Assembly: GCA_025529335.1 (NCBI GenBank)
Contig: JAMYHX010000061.1
Location: forward strand, 62,001-126,000
Direction of reading: 5' to 3'
DNA from: Rhizopus sp. PT2906
Taxonomy: Eukaryota; Mucoromycota; Mucoromycetes; Mucorales; Rhizopodaceae
Length of the DNA: 64,000 nt
The notes below the pieces were generated by a model, which made no database searches, was not told where the DNA came from, and was given only the letters and a program-made list of their open reading frames with translations. A program made the translations under genes and the position numbers. Shown here piece after piece: positions 44,684-57,390 of this stretch. Within the stretch, counting starts at the first letter, position 1, and the number at the start of each line of letters is the position of its first letter.

Positions 44684-46708
44684 TTACATTGTGTTGACTC
44701 TGCCAATGATTTCGCCTTCTTGGTGTGCACAGGCTTCTCTGTCCACTTGTAATACAGATATCAGCGTCTTTAGAAATGTTTGCTCATGTTTTGAATTGGC
44801 AAAAACAGTAGGTAAATGGGTTGAAGGGCACCTCAGGAAATTAGGTGCAAATACCATGGCTAAATTATATACGTTCATTAGGGTATGCTGAATAACTTCA
44901 GGCTCAGTAAAGTCCTAAAGACAATGTTTAGCTATAAGATCAAGTATATTTTATATGCTTTTACCTGTAAGAAACTGATGATGTAAAGAACAATTCGTCT
45001 ATTACAATCTGGTAATGAATTAATGATATCAACTGCTTTTTCTCCATCGTTTGCATTTTCAATGCATTGCTGGTATAATCTTTCTGGTATTAAGGGCTCT
45101 GCTAAATCTCTTAACCAATATTTTAATAAAGAAGCAGGTACATTGGGGTCTTCAATGCCAGTTGAATCATAATTCCCATTTTCAATTCGAACCCTCTAAT
45201 AAAGTATTTAAATGAGAAAACATTTCCTAAGTTTATTTGTTAACTTACCAGATCAGTGACCATGTCTGCATCACCAGGAACGCGGAAAATACCTTCTGTT
45301 TTTTTCCCATTCAGCTCATGCACAGCATTTGTCAAGAACAGGATTATCCTGGGTATTTTCAAACCTTCTTTTTTTTCAAGATTCATCACCGTCTCGAGGG
45401 GTTCTCCAAAAATAGATGGTTTAAAGGGCGCTTCCTACATAACATCATTAACAACTTATTCTCCCCCTTTTTTTTTTTTTGTTTTGCATAATCATGATAT
45501 CTACCATAGCTCTTTCAATCTCAGCAATAGATAACACCTTGCCTCTAGCACCTCTAGAGCAGATCCGTTCCAACTTCACGGTGACATACTGACTATAGAC
45601 ATCCACTTGGTTTTCTTTAATTGAATGATGCTGTTTAACAAAGTCATAAAGATAAGATTCCAGATTTTTTGATGGAGGAAAAGTAATGCATACGACACAA
45701 AGGATTTCCCAACCCTTTCGGATGCTTTCACTATGAAACGTTGTGTTAGTATCAGGAGTACAGACTTTTTCCCATGATCAAACCTTCTTGGATTTTTATT
45801 CAACTGTCTGCAGATCTGAACATAGATTTCATCCCGCATTTGTCCCTTGGAAATGCCACAGTCAAGCAAAGACTGAAAGTGCTCCATAGCATTATAATTC
45901 CGTGGCCTGGGTCGATCATTCATTAGAATCTGTATGATTCTGAAACACTTTAATGCATCTTTACAGAGATTTTTGTTTGACAAAAGTAAAGGTTGTCTAA
46001 TCGAATCCTTTGTCCACTGCAGCATTTCATTAATAGGTACTGTTCTCCTAAAGAGCCCTCTTTTGTGTGTGGCAAAGTATTTTTTAGCGTATCCATCGAT
46101 AGCAAACTGATTGATATCATTTTGTAATGTGCTAGGTAATGACCTTCTATAAATATATATATAAGTAAACAAACAAACAATGCCCCATTAGGGTTACACC
46201 CATACCTTGATTCTCCTGTCTGTGCCAGCAGATAGGTTGGATTAGTTTTATCATATTCAGTCTGTCGGTACGTTGAAAGGGTTGTTTCTGCTATCAACAC
46301 AAAATAAAAGTTATTAACACATTCTCTCTCTTTCTCTTTCTCTTTTTGTTTACTTTGATTATGTTTGGTGTTATTGGGAAGAAAAGTGGATAGTGCTGAA
46401 CTAAATGAGGCTCTTGACTTTTTAAAACGATCTGTTGTCTTGATTTCTGGTAAGGACGAACCGGTTGTTTTCCCACTACGATAACGACTGGGTGTACTCA
46501 ATTTTTTATAGAGTGAAAACACCTTGGAAGGAACTTGTTTTTCAATTGTGTTGTCATTTTCCAAAACAAGTCCATCACTCTCAGAGGCTGATCGTTGATG
46601 AAGCAGTCTAACATGTCTTGCATTTGTCTGTTCAAGGTCAAGCGAACGACTATGCCTCTTGGTAGCTTCTACTATTTCATGGGAGCCAGCCCCAAAAGAT
46701 AATGGCAT
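44684..46708 (-). CDS. MyTH4-RhoGAP protein (Vilse/ARHGAP39-like layout)
   Basis: Exons 46708-46321, 46290-46206, 46146-45784, 45730-45505, 45434-45249, 45195-44965 and 44914-44684 give 569 residues. The N-terminus is basic and Ser-rich. A MyTH4 domain spans about 185-345 (ALKCFRIIQILMNDRPRPRN, GISKGQMRDEIYVQICRQL, GWEILCVVCITFPPSKNLES). The RhoGAP domain (about 360-555) shows GEPLETVMNLEKKEG, the arginine finger in EGIFRVPGD, PASLLKYWLRDLAEPLIP and YNLAMVFAPNFLR. It should switch off a Rho GTPase. The MyTH4 part may bind microtubules or a membrane partner. It lies 165 bases downstream of a RhoGEF gene on the same strand. Confidence 0.88.
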
Positions 46709-46872
46709 CACTTTTTATAAAATAAAATAAATTAAAGAAAGAAAGAAGAAAAGAAGAAAAAAGAAGGGCTTTTTATGGTTATTGTGTGATTCAATTTTTT
46801 TTATTTATATAAATATATTACATTCAGCGAACCAATCAGGTTCATTTTATAACTTTTCATGCATCCATGTCC

Positions 46873-49800
46873 TTAGGCTCGTCTTGGAAGGGAGTTGCGG
46901 TGATTTGAGTTTAATGATAAATGGAAGAGTGCTTGTGTATCCGGTTTTTGGCTGTGCGTCATGCAGACATGAATCACCGGCTTATCTCCTCCTCCATTAT
47001 AATAAGCTAATCTGATGTTCTCTCCAGAAATGATTTGCACAAGTTCTCCCTGCATTAAGTTAGCCAACTGTGTCTTGTTGATAACAACACTTACCGTTTC
47101 TACATGTCGAACTTCAATAAAGCATGGGTCAATAGCCAATATATAAGGATGTTCATACACAATATGAGTTGGTGTTCCTTCCCATTCACATAATACAGGC
47201 GGTCTACAAATACTGGTAAATATCTTTCTAATGATAATATTCAACTTACTTTCCAGGCCCTCTTTGGACAAGTGATCCATTTCGATTGTTGACATAGAAT
47301 GCAAACTTGTCATAACATAGCAAGAATTTGTCATTAATCCTATACATCGCAAGTGGCTTCAATGGCTCAGGATGGCGAGTAACAAAGTTAAATTGAGGGT
47401 CTTCTGAATCAGGGATATCTCTTCCAACCGTCAAGTTTTCAGGATCAATGATTTCAAACCCTCTTTCACAGACAATGTTCAACTTAGCCTTCAAGAAATG
47501 AATGTTGCTAGCTTCAGCACCAATATAAAAGTCCTATGTTTGAGGCTCAGTTTGCTGTTACAACATATATTATTATCTTTTACCTTGTACTTTTTGAACC
47601 ATCTCAAATATTCTGGCTTATTGCTAAACAGAGATGTACGTGGCGTTAAGAGTTTTTCATTTCTTGGATCTCTTAAGTCACAGAATGGTTCTAGTGCTGT
47701 AAACACACTACTCGTCTTCTTTTTCTTTTTATATACAAGCATGTCACGGCCATTACAGTAACCCAGCTGAAAGAAATTGACGTGCTGTCCAATTTCCATT
47801 TCGATACGATCAATTGCCTTTGTATTATTTTTTGAATCCAGAGCATCCACAGGGTAAGCCCTAAGTGCCTTTTCTATATGATACGGTCAGCACTATGTTT
47901 AATATCTTGATTTCTTACCTGTCAAAACAATCAGGATATGATGCTTCTCCATGATACCCAACTGTATAACGCTCTCACATTGAATGATACGACGCACAGA
48001 GTTATCCTGTCCTTCTGTCTTGAAAAAGACGCCATTATCTGTACCAATAGCAATCTTTCGTTCATCATTTGCAGTAACAAAGGGCACAGAACAATTGATG
48101 CGTGTTGTCGTGCCTGTAGGTGGACCTGCTGAAGCATGTCGGAAGTTGGTATCATCCAATGGCCTCAGTTCAAAGACGTCCATATCCCCATGACGTTTCT
48201 TGAGTGACATCTTGGCATCTTCAATTGCCTTAACCCACACTTGTTTTTCTTCTATTGATGAACAATAGAACGGGTATACAGATCCACCACGAGAACCTAA
48301 ATGATGAAGCACGAGCATGATACCCGCACCAGCAGCAGAGCTTGCACCATTGCTCGAGTATCTAGTACCTGTGCTTCCATCAAAGCTTTGGAACGCAGAA
48401 GATGTCTTTGATGGACTCTTGTAATTAGCGCTATTTTGAACAACAAGCATGTGTAAAGGAATGGGCTTTCTCCACACATGGTATTCATCTCCCGTGCTTG
48501 TCTTGCGCTGTTTGGTCAACAGGACCATGTGGTCAAATACGAAAACGTATATATCTGTCTTATCGGCCACGTCCATAGCACCACTTCGACGCTTCAGGAT
48601 GCCTTGATGGTACAGACGTCGATTGGGATCACTGAGTTGCAAGTCATACAGTTCGCCCTGTCTAAAGGTAATCGCATCACGAATGTGTAAGATGGCTAAT
48701 TGACGCCTGGTGTGTACGGCATTATTATCGGCCTTGGCAGCAATAGATCGAATCATGTCTAGACAACGAGTCAAGTAAGCGTGGTCAGGGTGATCCTCGG
48801 GTGTCTTTTTCAAGAGAGCCTCAATCAAGAGAGGATAACGTTGCATACGTGTGACAGGACTTAGCAGATAATGCCAAATAGGCAGTCGATTCGTTCGCTC
48901 GTGTTTGGCAATGTCCTTGACAAACTTTTCAAACTCTGGGTTATTCTTCATTTCAGTTTCTGCAATGTACTTGGCAAGTCCTGCGTGGGGACTATATGTC
49001 ACAAAGGGTTTTTCAAAAAATGCCATGTGTTGAACCATGATATCGCCAATCATTGGAACACATTTTCCTTCGTACTGACGAGCGAGTGCTAAAAAGTCCT
49101 TAAACATGGCTGTACTAATCTCCAAGAGTTCTTCATAATTGTTGAATACTATTTGAATAAAGTCCTTGAGACGACTAGGTTCGATGGCACCCGATTGTTC
49201 TAGTCCCTTGACAATGACCTATACATGTTTTTGTTGTATAAGTAATCAACCAATAAAGGAGAGATATAAGCATACCTCGTGAAGAATTGTCAAATCTGCT
49301 AAAAACTTTTCTTCGGAATAGATGATTTCATTAAGTACTTCCTGTCGACCAATCTCTTTTTTATCTAATGACATCAATAATTCTTTATCAACACGAGAAG
49401 CCCATGCATCATGAGAGACAAGCTATAAATGCATATAATTTAGTTTTTAATGTCATTATCTGTCACTCCATATATACGTTACCCAACCACCCTCAGGAGT
49501 TGCAGTTGATTTGGTTGATGCTGTGCGAGATACACTCACTTCATCCTAAGATAGCAAAGTTAAAAAGACACACAGAAAAAATGGGAGTTTTTACCTTGTA
49601 TTCTGCAATAAGGTCCTGATCACTCTTGTTATTGGGACATCGAGGAGAATAACATCCACCTGTTTCTGGTCTACAAGAATAAGAGTAACAAGGTGTCAAA
49701 GCAGTAAAGACACCTGTGGGTATTTCGCCATCCATTGCATTTTCTTCGATAAAATAAGTGTCTTCAGAGTTATACATCACACGAGTGATGAGTGACTTTT

Positions 49801-51297
49801 GTGAATACTGTGTTGGAGAAAACAGAGGTGGTTGACTGACCATGAGCGCACTAGCAATCTTGACACAGTACTCATCAGGAACTTGCTCCTTTAGTAATCC
49901 TCGAATGATAGCCTACAAAGCATATTTAGAGTCTAAAGATTTAAAGCAAATAAAAACTTACAACAGCTTCTGAACCAGTAAATGATTCATTATATTCACC
50001 TGCACACCATAACTCTCTGACATGTTCCAAGCCTTTGACATGTCGAATGAAAGCATCCGATAGCACAGAGAACAATGCATAATTGGGCTCAATAACCTCT
50101 TCCTGCTCAACTACGGGCGGCGCCGTCTCTTGTTTGGGTTCATCAGCTGGTGTTGGTTCAGGCGCAATCTCGATTGGCTCTTGCGTGGTTATTGTAGGTT
50201 CAACATGAGGGGGTGGGACAGGAACGTGCGAGTGAGGAGGCTCGTGAGAGACTGGTTTAGAAAAGTATCCTTGTTCTTCATCACTACTTGAGTCAGGTGA
50301 CACAGGTATAAACGGCATCTCGTCTCCATTCTGCATATCTGTTTCAGAAAGGTAGTCGAATCTAGGACGTTCGATCGTCATGATCATGTTGTTTCGAAGC
50401 GAAGAATGCGTACGACGATGCTGCTTTTGCGATGAGGCAGTATCATATGAAGAAGGTGTAGATATCATGGTGGATGAGTCTGACGTGTGTTGACTGAAAG
50501 TAGGTCTATAGGAATTATTGATGTATTCCTGTGAACGATCAGGGTATCCCACAGGTGGATAACTGGTAGCCGGTAACTGCATATGAGTAGAAGAAGGAGA
50601 ACTGGCAATGGGCGGTGAGGCTGTCCTGTTGTCTTGGCTGGGGGTTCTTTGGTGATTGAATGGTTGTTGGTGATACTCCGGAGGAGGGTATATATTTTTA
50701 TCTACTTGTGGATATCTTTCGGGTGCCACAGGCATAGAAATGGGCATTTGCTGTTGAGGAGTTGGAAAAACAGGTGGTGTAGGACTATCGATGTAGGATG
50801 AGTAACTACCACTATTTGCCATAGAAGACACTCTCTGAGGTACAGGTGTAGCAGGTAATGGTCGATTGCCTGTACCAGTTTGACTAGGCGGGTAGTAACC
50901 AGCATAGTCATTTCTAGGAGGATAAACACCATTATTTTCTGATGGATAATAGTACTTGTTGGATCCTGCAGGCTCAGTTGTCTGATAACCATCATAACGA
51001 TGAGGCACAGGAGGAGGAGGATAGGTAGTATTACTGCTATTTTCCATATAATATCTATTATCATTATAATAGTTGTTCTACGTGCAAAAGTTTTTTAAAA
51101 AAAAGTTCTACTAAAACTATATGTATACTATTTACATTGTGGTTGCTGTACTCGGGACCATAATGACTCGAACCATGATGAGACGGAGGCATAGTATGTG
51201 AGTTAGAACCCACTAAAGAGTTTAGCATTTCGTCCATTTCGTCATTAACGTTTCCTGATTCATAATATCCATACTGTTGTGGTGGATAGTTTGACAT
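46873..51297 (-). CDS. ROM2: Rom2/Rgf-type RhoGEF: DEP, DH, PH and CNH domains
   Basis: Exons 51297-51136, 51077-49962, 49912-49595, 49545-49483, 49422-49276, 49218-47919, 47873-47584, 47533-47250 and 47203-46873 give 1336 residues. The first 400 residues are a Pro/Tyr/Ser/Gln-rich region (TYPPPPVPHRYDGY). A DEP-like domain follows (about 400-500), then the DH domain (KKEIGRQEVLNEIIYSEEKF, HYLLSPVTRMQRYPLLIE), a PH domain (about 800-950, IYVFVFDHMVLLTKQRK) and a citron-homology domain (FVTANDERKIAIGTDNGVFF, through LLCYDKFAFYVN). This order is that of yeast Rom1/Rom2 and fission yeast Rgf proteins, which activate Rho1 for cell-wall synthesis. Confidence 0.93.
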
Positions 51298-53041
51298 TGG
51301 ATGAATTAGAGAAAAGGGGACAAAATAAACAAGTTAAATATAGTAACAGGAGAAAGAGAAAGAGGGCAATTTTAAAGTAAGCCCTTTTTTTTTTTCAGTG
51401 CTGCACTTAAAGTTTATAAACAAAAATAAATAAGACGTCAGTTAAAATGATTTGAGACAAGTGAATAAAAGATAGACAAAAAGTCTTTACAATAAGAAGA
51501 AGAAGAAGAAAGAATCAATTAGAGTACGCTAGTAGTGATCCCACAGTAAGCCAGAAACCGCAGTTTTCGTCAAAAGTACAGACAGAGCCCTCCTTTTCAT
51601 TATATTTCGTATTATCAAGCTATCAACTGTTACACTCTCATCAAAAAAATTGTCCAAGTAAATGAGCTTATGGTTATTCCGGGACAGAGTAATCACCAGT
51701 AGCTTCTGTGTTTTTAGTCACAGTCAGCTTGATACTTATAACACCAAGAATTTGATCCGAGAACATAGTGTGTATCTATTTATACTATTTAGCATCTTAT
51801 ACCGTACGGATCTAGTTTGTCGGAGCGGTAAACTTGAAAAGTTCAAAAAAAGTACAAAATCTTGCTCCTTCTTGTCAAACATCTCTATTATGATTAATTC
51901 AGCTCTTGATTTGTACGTATAAGACGAGTTTAAGTACCAGTTTATGAATCACAGAAAAGAAAGGATGTGTGGCGTTTTTGGTGAAATAACCGTTAGAGTA
52001 CTCTATATATCTTACAATAGAGACATACATTCTATTTTACATTCCATTAACATATCCGATAAGAATGACTTGTACTATGCTAATAGCAGTAGTAATCTAC
52101 TAGTATAAAATTAATAAACAATCACATTGGCAACATTTAATCTCCCCTATAAATAATCACTCAAACCTAATTTAGTAATAAAGAATCTAATTCGCAAGGC
52201 ATCGACTTAAATGCACAAAGCAATATGGTTCTAAGACATGTTGGCAGGAGAAATGATAAACGAAGACGAACATAGCAAGATGAAGAAGTTCAGCGCAACG
52301 AAGCAGAAACTGGATGAAAATAATGCAAATAGAGATATAATACTCCTTGCAGAATACTTGGAAATGGTACAAAAAAAAAAACGGCATTCCATCGAACTCA
52401 CTGACATCCGATGAGGTTGTACGCCTATGTAAAAAAAAGAGAACATCGAAATGCTATAGTTTAAATGTCTTAATAAGTGGTTTGCCTTGAGTGTTGTCTA
52501 AAACCACTGAGCTTATCAAGCATAGCGGTGATGATATTCGATGTGAATAAGGCTTGCAATCAAAGACGTACTTCCAATGTGCGCGCATAATGTAACTCGA
52601 TTGGAGAGTCGAGACACAGGATGTAGTAGTCTTAAGCGTAAAGGATTTGTCAGTCTCAAACATTGTTACTACATTTGTGAGCGCTTAACGAACATTATTA
52701 AGGCTGTCATTCCATTTGTCTTCCAAGTCGTCCTTGTAAAATACACTAGATATTCATTAGAACAGCTTATTTATGCATAACGCATACCACATTGCTCTTT
52801 TTTTTTATTCTTTTTGTCATTAATCATGCTATTTACAACAGCATCAAACGGTAATGTTGGACACTGAATCGAAGCTGTGGGTGGCTGATTGACGGTAAAA
52901 TGATGCCAGTGAGTGTGAGTGAGTTTGATTATGTACTCACCTCTTCTTTAGCTGCTTAAATGATATGAAACAACTTTTATTTAATGTATAAAATATGCAG
53001 ATAATCTTAAAAAGCAATACACACACATACACGTCTTGCAT
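51298..53041. other. Long intergenic region with small coding-like frames
   Basis: No gene was recognised. Three frames look protein-like. One is 52238-52414 (plus, 58 residues, starts MLAGEMINEDEHSKMKKFSA, strongly helical and charged). Another is 52577-52780 (plus, 67 residues). The third is a minus frame around 51913-51745 with KKEQDFVLFLNFSS. None has a matching splice partner that I could find. They may be relics of degraded genes or mobile elements. Confidence 0.3.
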
Positions 53042-55285
53042 TTACTGTTGAGACCTAACAGTATCTGACTTTTGTGCAGCTAGGGCTTTTGCATAACGAA
53101 GACCACACGCATTACATAACTCCTTTGGACCATTAGGACCCTTTCTCCATTCAGGAGAATCAGTGCTTTGACATTGAGCACATATTTTGGGAATATCGCT
53201 CGAATCAGATGTTCGCTTCTTCCTTTGCTGTATATTTTATAAGTATATAGCCTAGTTTTTTTTTTTTCTTTTTGTACCTTTTTAGTCTTGGGATTGGTAT
53301 AACTCTCAAGCTTCTCCTTCAACTTTCGATTTGTTAATTGAAGTTGATGTAGTTCATATTGCCATGAGGTACCTCTGACCGTCTCTAATTCCGCAAAAAG
53401 GTTTTCTTCACCTTCTTTGCCTTGGACATCAGGAGAGACAGACTCCAGAACAGGGTATCCATCAACAGATGCAGATTCCTTGGCTCGAATTTGCACGAGG
53501 ACAAATGAAGGACGGCCAACACCTGGAGAGGTATCTCCTGGATAAAATGTGGAGAAAATAGGAATATAGTCTCCCTTCTTGTTTTGCATGGTATGATGTA
53601 AATTGACGATATGTCCATCTTTTACCAGTTCCAAGGCACGAGTGATGTCACGGACATTGTTATCACCAATGTATTGATATAGAGTAGCACCTTTCAAGTC
53701 ATTAGCAGCGAAACCAACGACTTCTTCACTTGTAGATGTCACATGCAAGAAGAGTCCGCCCAAACTTGTCTTTGCCCAGAATTCAGAACCAGTTACAACG
53801 TTAGGCACATGAACCAATTCTTTACGAAGCATCTGGTACATTGGTCTTTCACGGCCAGCCAAAATAAGACATTTGCGACCTTTGCTTTGATCAATATGAA
53901 CCTTGCCTTGGCATTCTATCCACATGTAACCAGAATACTTTCGACGAACACGGTAGATGAGACTGACAACCTTATCAGGATTACCAGCGGCCTCTTTCAC
54001 CTCACGCATCACGGGTACAATATCGGAAGGGTGACAAATAGACGATAGAGGATGTCCAACGAGTTCTTCAGGGTCATGTTCTAACAAATGGGAAGTAGAA
54101 CGAGAGCAGTAAAGGAAAAAGCCCTTGAGGGACAAGACATGGATGAAGTCTTCAGATTGATCCAAAAGGAGCTTATTCCACTGTTGCTGTAATTGCTGTT
54201 CATTTTCGCCACTACAGTTGACGAGTTCCAATATTTCAGGAGATGCCAAGGTTCCTGAGGCAGGAGTAATAGTTGGCAGTTCTCGGAAATAGTCATCCAC
54301 TGGCTCCGAACTAAAGCCTATAAACACGAGTGAGTGGTTTATACGAGGGTTACACAAATACTTTACTGCTTCCAGGAATATAAGGAGGAATGTTCATTTG
54401 CTGATAGTTGACCATGTAAGTGCCGTCTATTGTTACAACGTATCTTAACATAAATCTCTTTCTACAACTTTAACTCTCACTTTTCATTTTTTCTAGGATA
54501 GCATTTGGTTGTTCTACAAGGTCAACTTGTAACCCAACAAAGAAGGACACTTGGTTATTATCGTCCATGATGGGAATAACTGTAACCAAATTGACAAAGG
54601 GCTATCACAAACATATATGCATGGATTAGTTTACGGAATCTCCTCTCTTTCTCCCTTTGACACTTTCTATTTACCTGTCCTCCTTTTCTATAGTTGATAA
54701 TACTTGCTTGATGTTCCTTGTTTTGCAACATTTGTACTTTCAAATGGAATACAGCCTGATTATCAGTATACGTTCTGCGCGACCCACATGTTACTTGACC
54801 ATCAGGAGCTTGTAAGAAACGACAATTTCGTCCGACAATTTCATTTTCATGATAACCCGTCAAATGCTCAAATGTGGGTGAGCAATATACGATGGGGCAA
54901 TCAAACTGACGAGCATCCGTGACCAAAAAGGAGCAGGACATGTCAATAGGGCCTAGATTGATTTGTGGGTTCGGTCTGTTAAAGCATTATACATACGCAG
55001 ACATTTGTGATGGTATTTTTACTAAATATACCTATTAACAAGTCGAGATAAAATCCCCACCATGTCAAATCCAGAACTTGAGTAAACACCAGTTAATGGA
55101 GCATCCAATGTCTGCTGGACTTGGGCTGGTTGTAGATCAACAGTAGGCATAGCCTGTGTTAAGTGCTGTGATGGATCATTGGCTGATTGAAGTTCAGATA
55201 GATTCAATGCCTCTTGTATGACCGTTAATCCTTGTGCGCCGTTTGCTGGGGTGTCTTCCCATTCGTGTTGCTGAAATTGTGACAT
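53042..55285 (-). CDS. wc-1: White-collar-1/MadA-type blue-light receptor
   Basis: Exons 55285-55032, 54975-54675, 54601-54481, 54426-54367, 54317-53278 and 53227-53042 give 653 residues. A LOV domain (about 97-216) has the flavin-binding loop GRNCRFLQAPDG with the photoactive Cys at about 136. Two further PAS domains follow (DFIHVLSLKGFFLYCSRSTS; WAKTSLGGLFLHVTSTSEE). A coiled region leads to a GATA zinc finger, CX2CX18CX2C (ICAQCQSTDSPEWRKGP, ELCNACGLRYAK). WC-1 forms a light-responsive complex with WC-2. Mucoralean fungi usually carry several WC-1 copies, and which one this is cannot be told. The start at 55285 is only 117 bases from a transposon end. Confidence 0.93.
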
Positions 55286-55401
55286 TTGAATAACAAACAA
55301 AAAAAAAAAGAAGGAAAAAGAACAAACATCTCTTTTTTATACAATTTTTGAAATTCAATAGGATTTTTTAAATCCAGTAGAAACTTTTGGCAATATTTGT
55401 A

Positions 55402-56666
55402 CAGTGCTCGATGAATAAGACGATACTTTTCTCTTTCTCTCATATATTTTTCTCTTATAAACATATAAAATGGCTTATTTATCTTTGTCTCAAAAAGAAA
55501 GAATTGTTATCAGACGCTGTGATGGCATTTCGGTAGCACAAATTGCCATTGAAGAAAACATTTCAGAAAGAACCGTACGTCATGTGTTTCAACAATGGAA
55601 AGAGAATTGAACAGTAGAGACGAAGCCTTAGGTCTGGAAGACCTCCTATCTTCAATGATAGAAAAAGAAGAGAACTAGGAAGAGTAGTACGTGCAAGCCG
55701 TCGTGCTACTCTTAAAGAGATTAGTCAATTAATCAGCACTAAGGCTTGTGAGGACACTATACGCAATGAGTTGAAAAAACTTGGATATGCTTGTCGGGTG
55801 GCTATCAAGGAATCTTTCTTGAACGAAAAGCAACAAAAAGCAAGGTATGCTTTTGCAAAAAAAAAAAAAACACTAACACTGGACAGTAGACGACTGGCGA
55901 AAGGTGATCTAAACAGACGTGTCGAGTTTTGAAATCGGCAGGCTGTCCTCGTAGTCCAGAGTATGGCGCAAGACACTGGAAAAAATACAACAAAGAATGC
56001 CTGGCGCCATCCTTCAAAAGCGGCAGAACTTCTATCATGGTTTGGGGCGCCATAGCTGGTGGAAAGAAGTCGAAACTTATCTTTATGAAGAAAGGCATGA
56101 GGACAAGTGCCGACTTCATAAACCAGGTCTATGAGCCAGTATTACTAGACTTTTAAAAAGTCTAGATAGTCCTGTGCTCATGGAAGATGGCACACCCATC
56201 CATAGAGCGAAAATTGCTGCCGAATGAAGGGAGACAAAAGGTATAAACAAGATGTCTTGGCCGGCTCAGTCGCCAAATTTAAATCCGATCGAAAATTTGT
56301 GGAGCATGATGAAGAAGGGAATAAATGCCTTATGCCCTCATGCAAGAAACCCGCAAACAATGGAAGTTGTTTTGGAGAGTGTTTGGAAGGGGTTTACTCC
56401 AGAAACAATTAACAATTTGATCGATTCCATGTCAAAAAGGGTTAAAGATGTCACAAAAGCTCGCGGTGGACCCACCAAATACTAAGACAATAAAAAATCC
56501 AAAAATTGCTTCACAACCCTCATTTTTTTTTCGATATTCTAATATAGATGACCTTTCTTCTTCACTTCCCTTATAACTGTAACAAAGATACGAAAGGGTC
56601 ACTTTCTTTATTTCTAGGTCTTTATCAGCAACAAAAAAAAAACGACAAACACTTGTCAGGGCACTG
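55402..56666 (+). mobile_element. Decayed Tc1/mariner element, 1265 bp, TA flanks
   Basis: The left end reads TA-CAGTGCTCGATGAATAAG (TA at 55400-55401). The right end, on the other strand, reads TA-CAGTGCCCTGACAAGTG (TA at 56667-56668). The first eight bases including TA match, and later ones match with gaps, so the termini are diverged inverted repeats. TA duplication and 1.27 kb length are typical of Tc1/mariner. A transposase relic lies inside. Confidence 0.85.
55470..56485 (+). pseudogene. Broken Tc1-type transposase
   Basis: The start MAYLSLSQKERIVIRRCDG and an HTH reading ISVAQIAIEENISERTVRHV are intact for 46 codons, then a TGA stops the frame. Coding sense continues in other frames: RRATLKEISQLIST, SIMVWGAIAGG, VLMEDGTPIHRAKIAAE, and finally SPNLNPIENLWSMMKKG to a stop at about 56485. 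The second catalytic Asp (in MEDGTPIH) and the Glu (in NPIENLW) of a DDE transposase can be seen; the first Asp region is degraded. At least five stops or frameshifts make it non-functional. Confidence 0.88.
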
Positions 56667-56855
56667 TACAGAGTTGAATATTACATTGACTACTTTCTTG
56701 TTGGCTACGAAAAGTAGTGCTGAGGTTGGCTGTACCAAAGAACCCACTCCTTTTTGTTTCAACAATACTTGAAGAATATCTGTATTTCCATTGCCTTTGG
56801 TCATCTTTTTGATACTTTTAATGATTTCATTCAATGTCTTATCTGTTGACTCCAT
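56625..56855 (-). pseudogene. Open frame cut by the Tc1 end, unknown
   Basis: A minus-strand ATG frame (56855) starts MESTDKTLNEIIKSIKKM, continues NTDILQVLLKQKGVGSLVQ, and reads across the TA boundary into the transposon end, where it stops. The middle part faintly recalls a TFIIS N-terminal/Elongin-like helical motif, but I am not confident. The frame does not resume on the far side of the element. It looks like a gene tail truncated by insertion, or a chance frame. Confidence 0.25.
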
Positions 56856-57124
56856 AACAAAGCATTCATTGATATCTTTAATCTTTTTCAAACCGTTACA
56901 GCACTCGAATACAAATGAAAAAAAAAAAAACAATGTTTGGAAGCATGTATAAAGTAAATAAAGTGGCTGGCTGCCGTAAGTTATTTTCAGATAGGTTGGA
57001 ACTATAGCAAAGGTAAATGAATGCAGAGTTCAACTGTCGTTATAAGCTATATTTGTTTACTCGAGTAGTATTCTCTACATGCACCAGAAAATACACCAGA
57101 AGCTAGACTAATTCTACGGGCGAT

Positions 57125-57390
57125 GCCTCCAGATACTACCTATGATGTCGTCCAATAAAACCTTTGAACGCGTTTGTTTCTTTTTCAAGAAGAGAAAAAA
57201 AATGTTGTTATTTTAATTTTTTTATGTTGTCAGTTGATCAACAAAGAACCAAGATCAATCACCTGTAATTATGATAAGTTCATATTTATATCAGAGAGAG
57301 TCATCTGGACAGCCTTAGGTTAGGTCGGATTTGGTAGTGTGAAGTTGTATAGCCTCGAGGAAGCGCTCGTAGCATTAACCTATTTTTTCT
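57125..57390 (+). repeat. Dispersed repeat, copy B
   Basis: Diverged copy of 2940-3300 in the same orientation. Shared words in order are TATGATGTCGTC/TGTGATGTCGTC, TTATGTTGTCAGT, ATCAACAAAGAACCAAG, GGACAGCCTTAGGTTA, CTCGAGGAAGCGC/CTCAAGGAAACGC and GTAGCATTA. No VGYSRKSP-type reading frame could be found next to this copy. Confidence 0.65.

Noticed and set aside
55225..55464. 79-codon minus-strand frame upstream of wc-1
   Set aside because: It crosses the transposon boundary and the leader of the photoreceptor gene, with a low-complexity tail; no homology seen.
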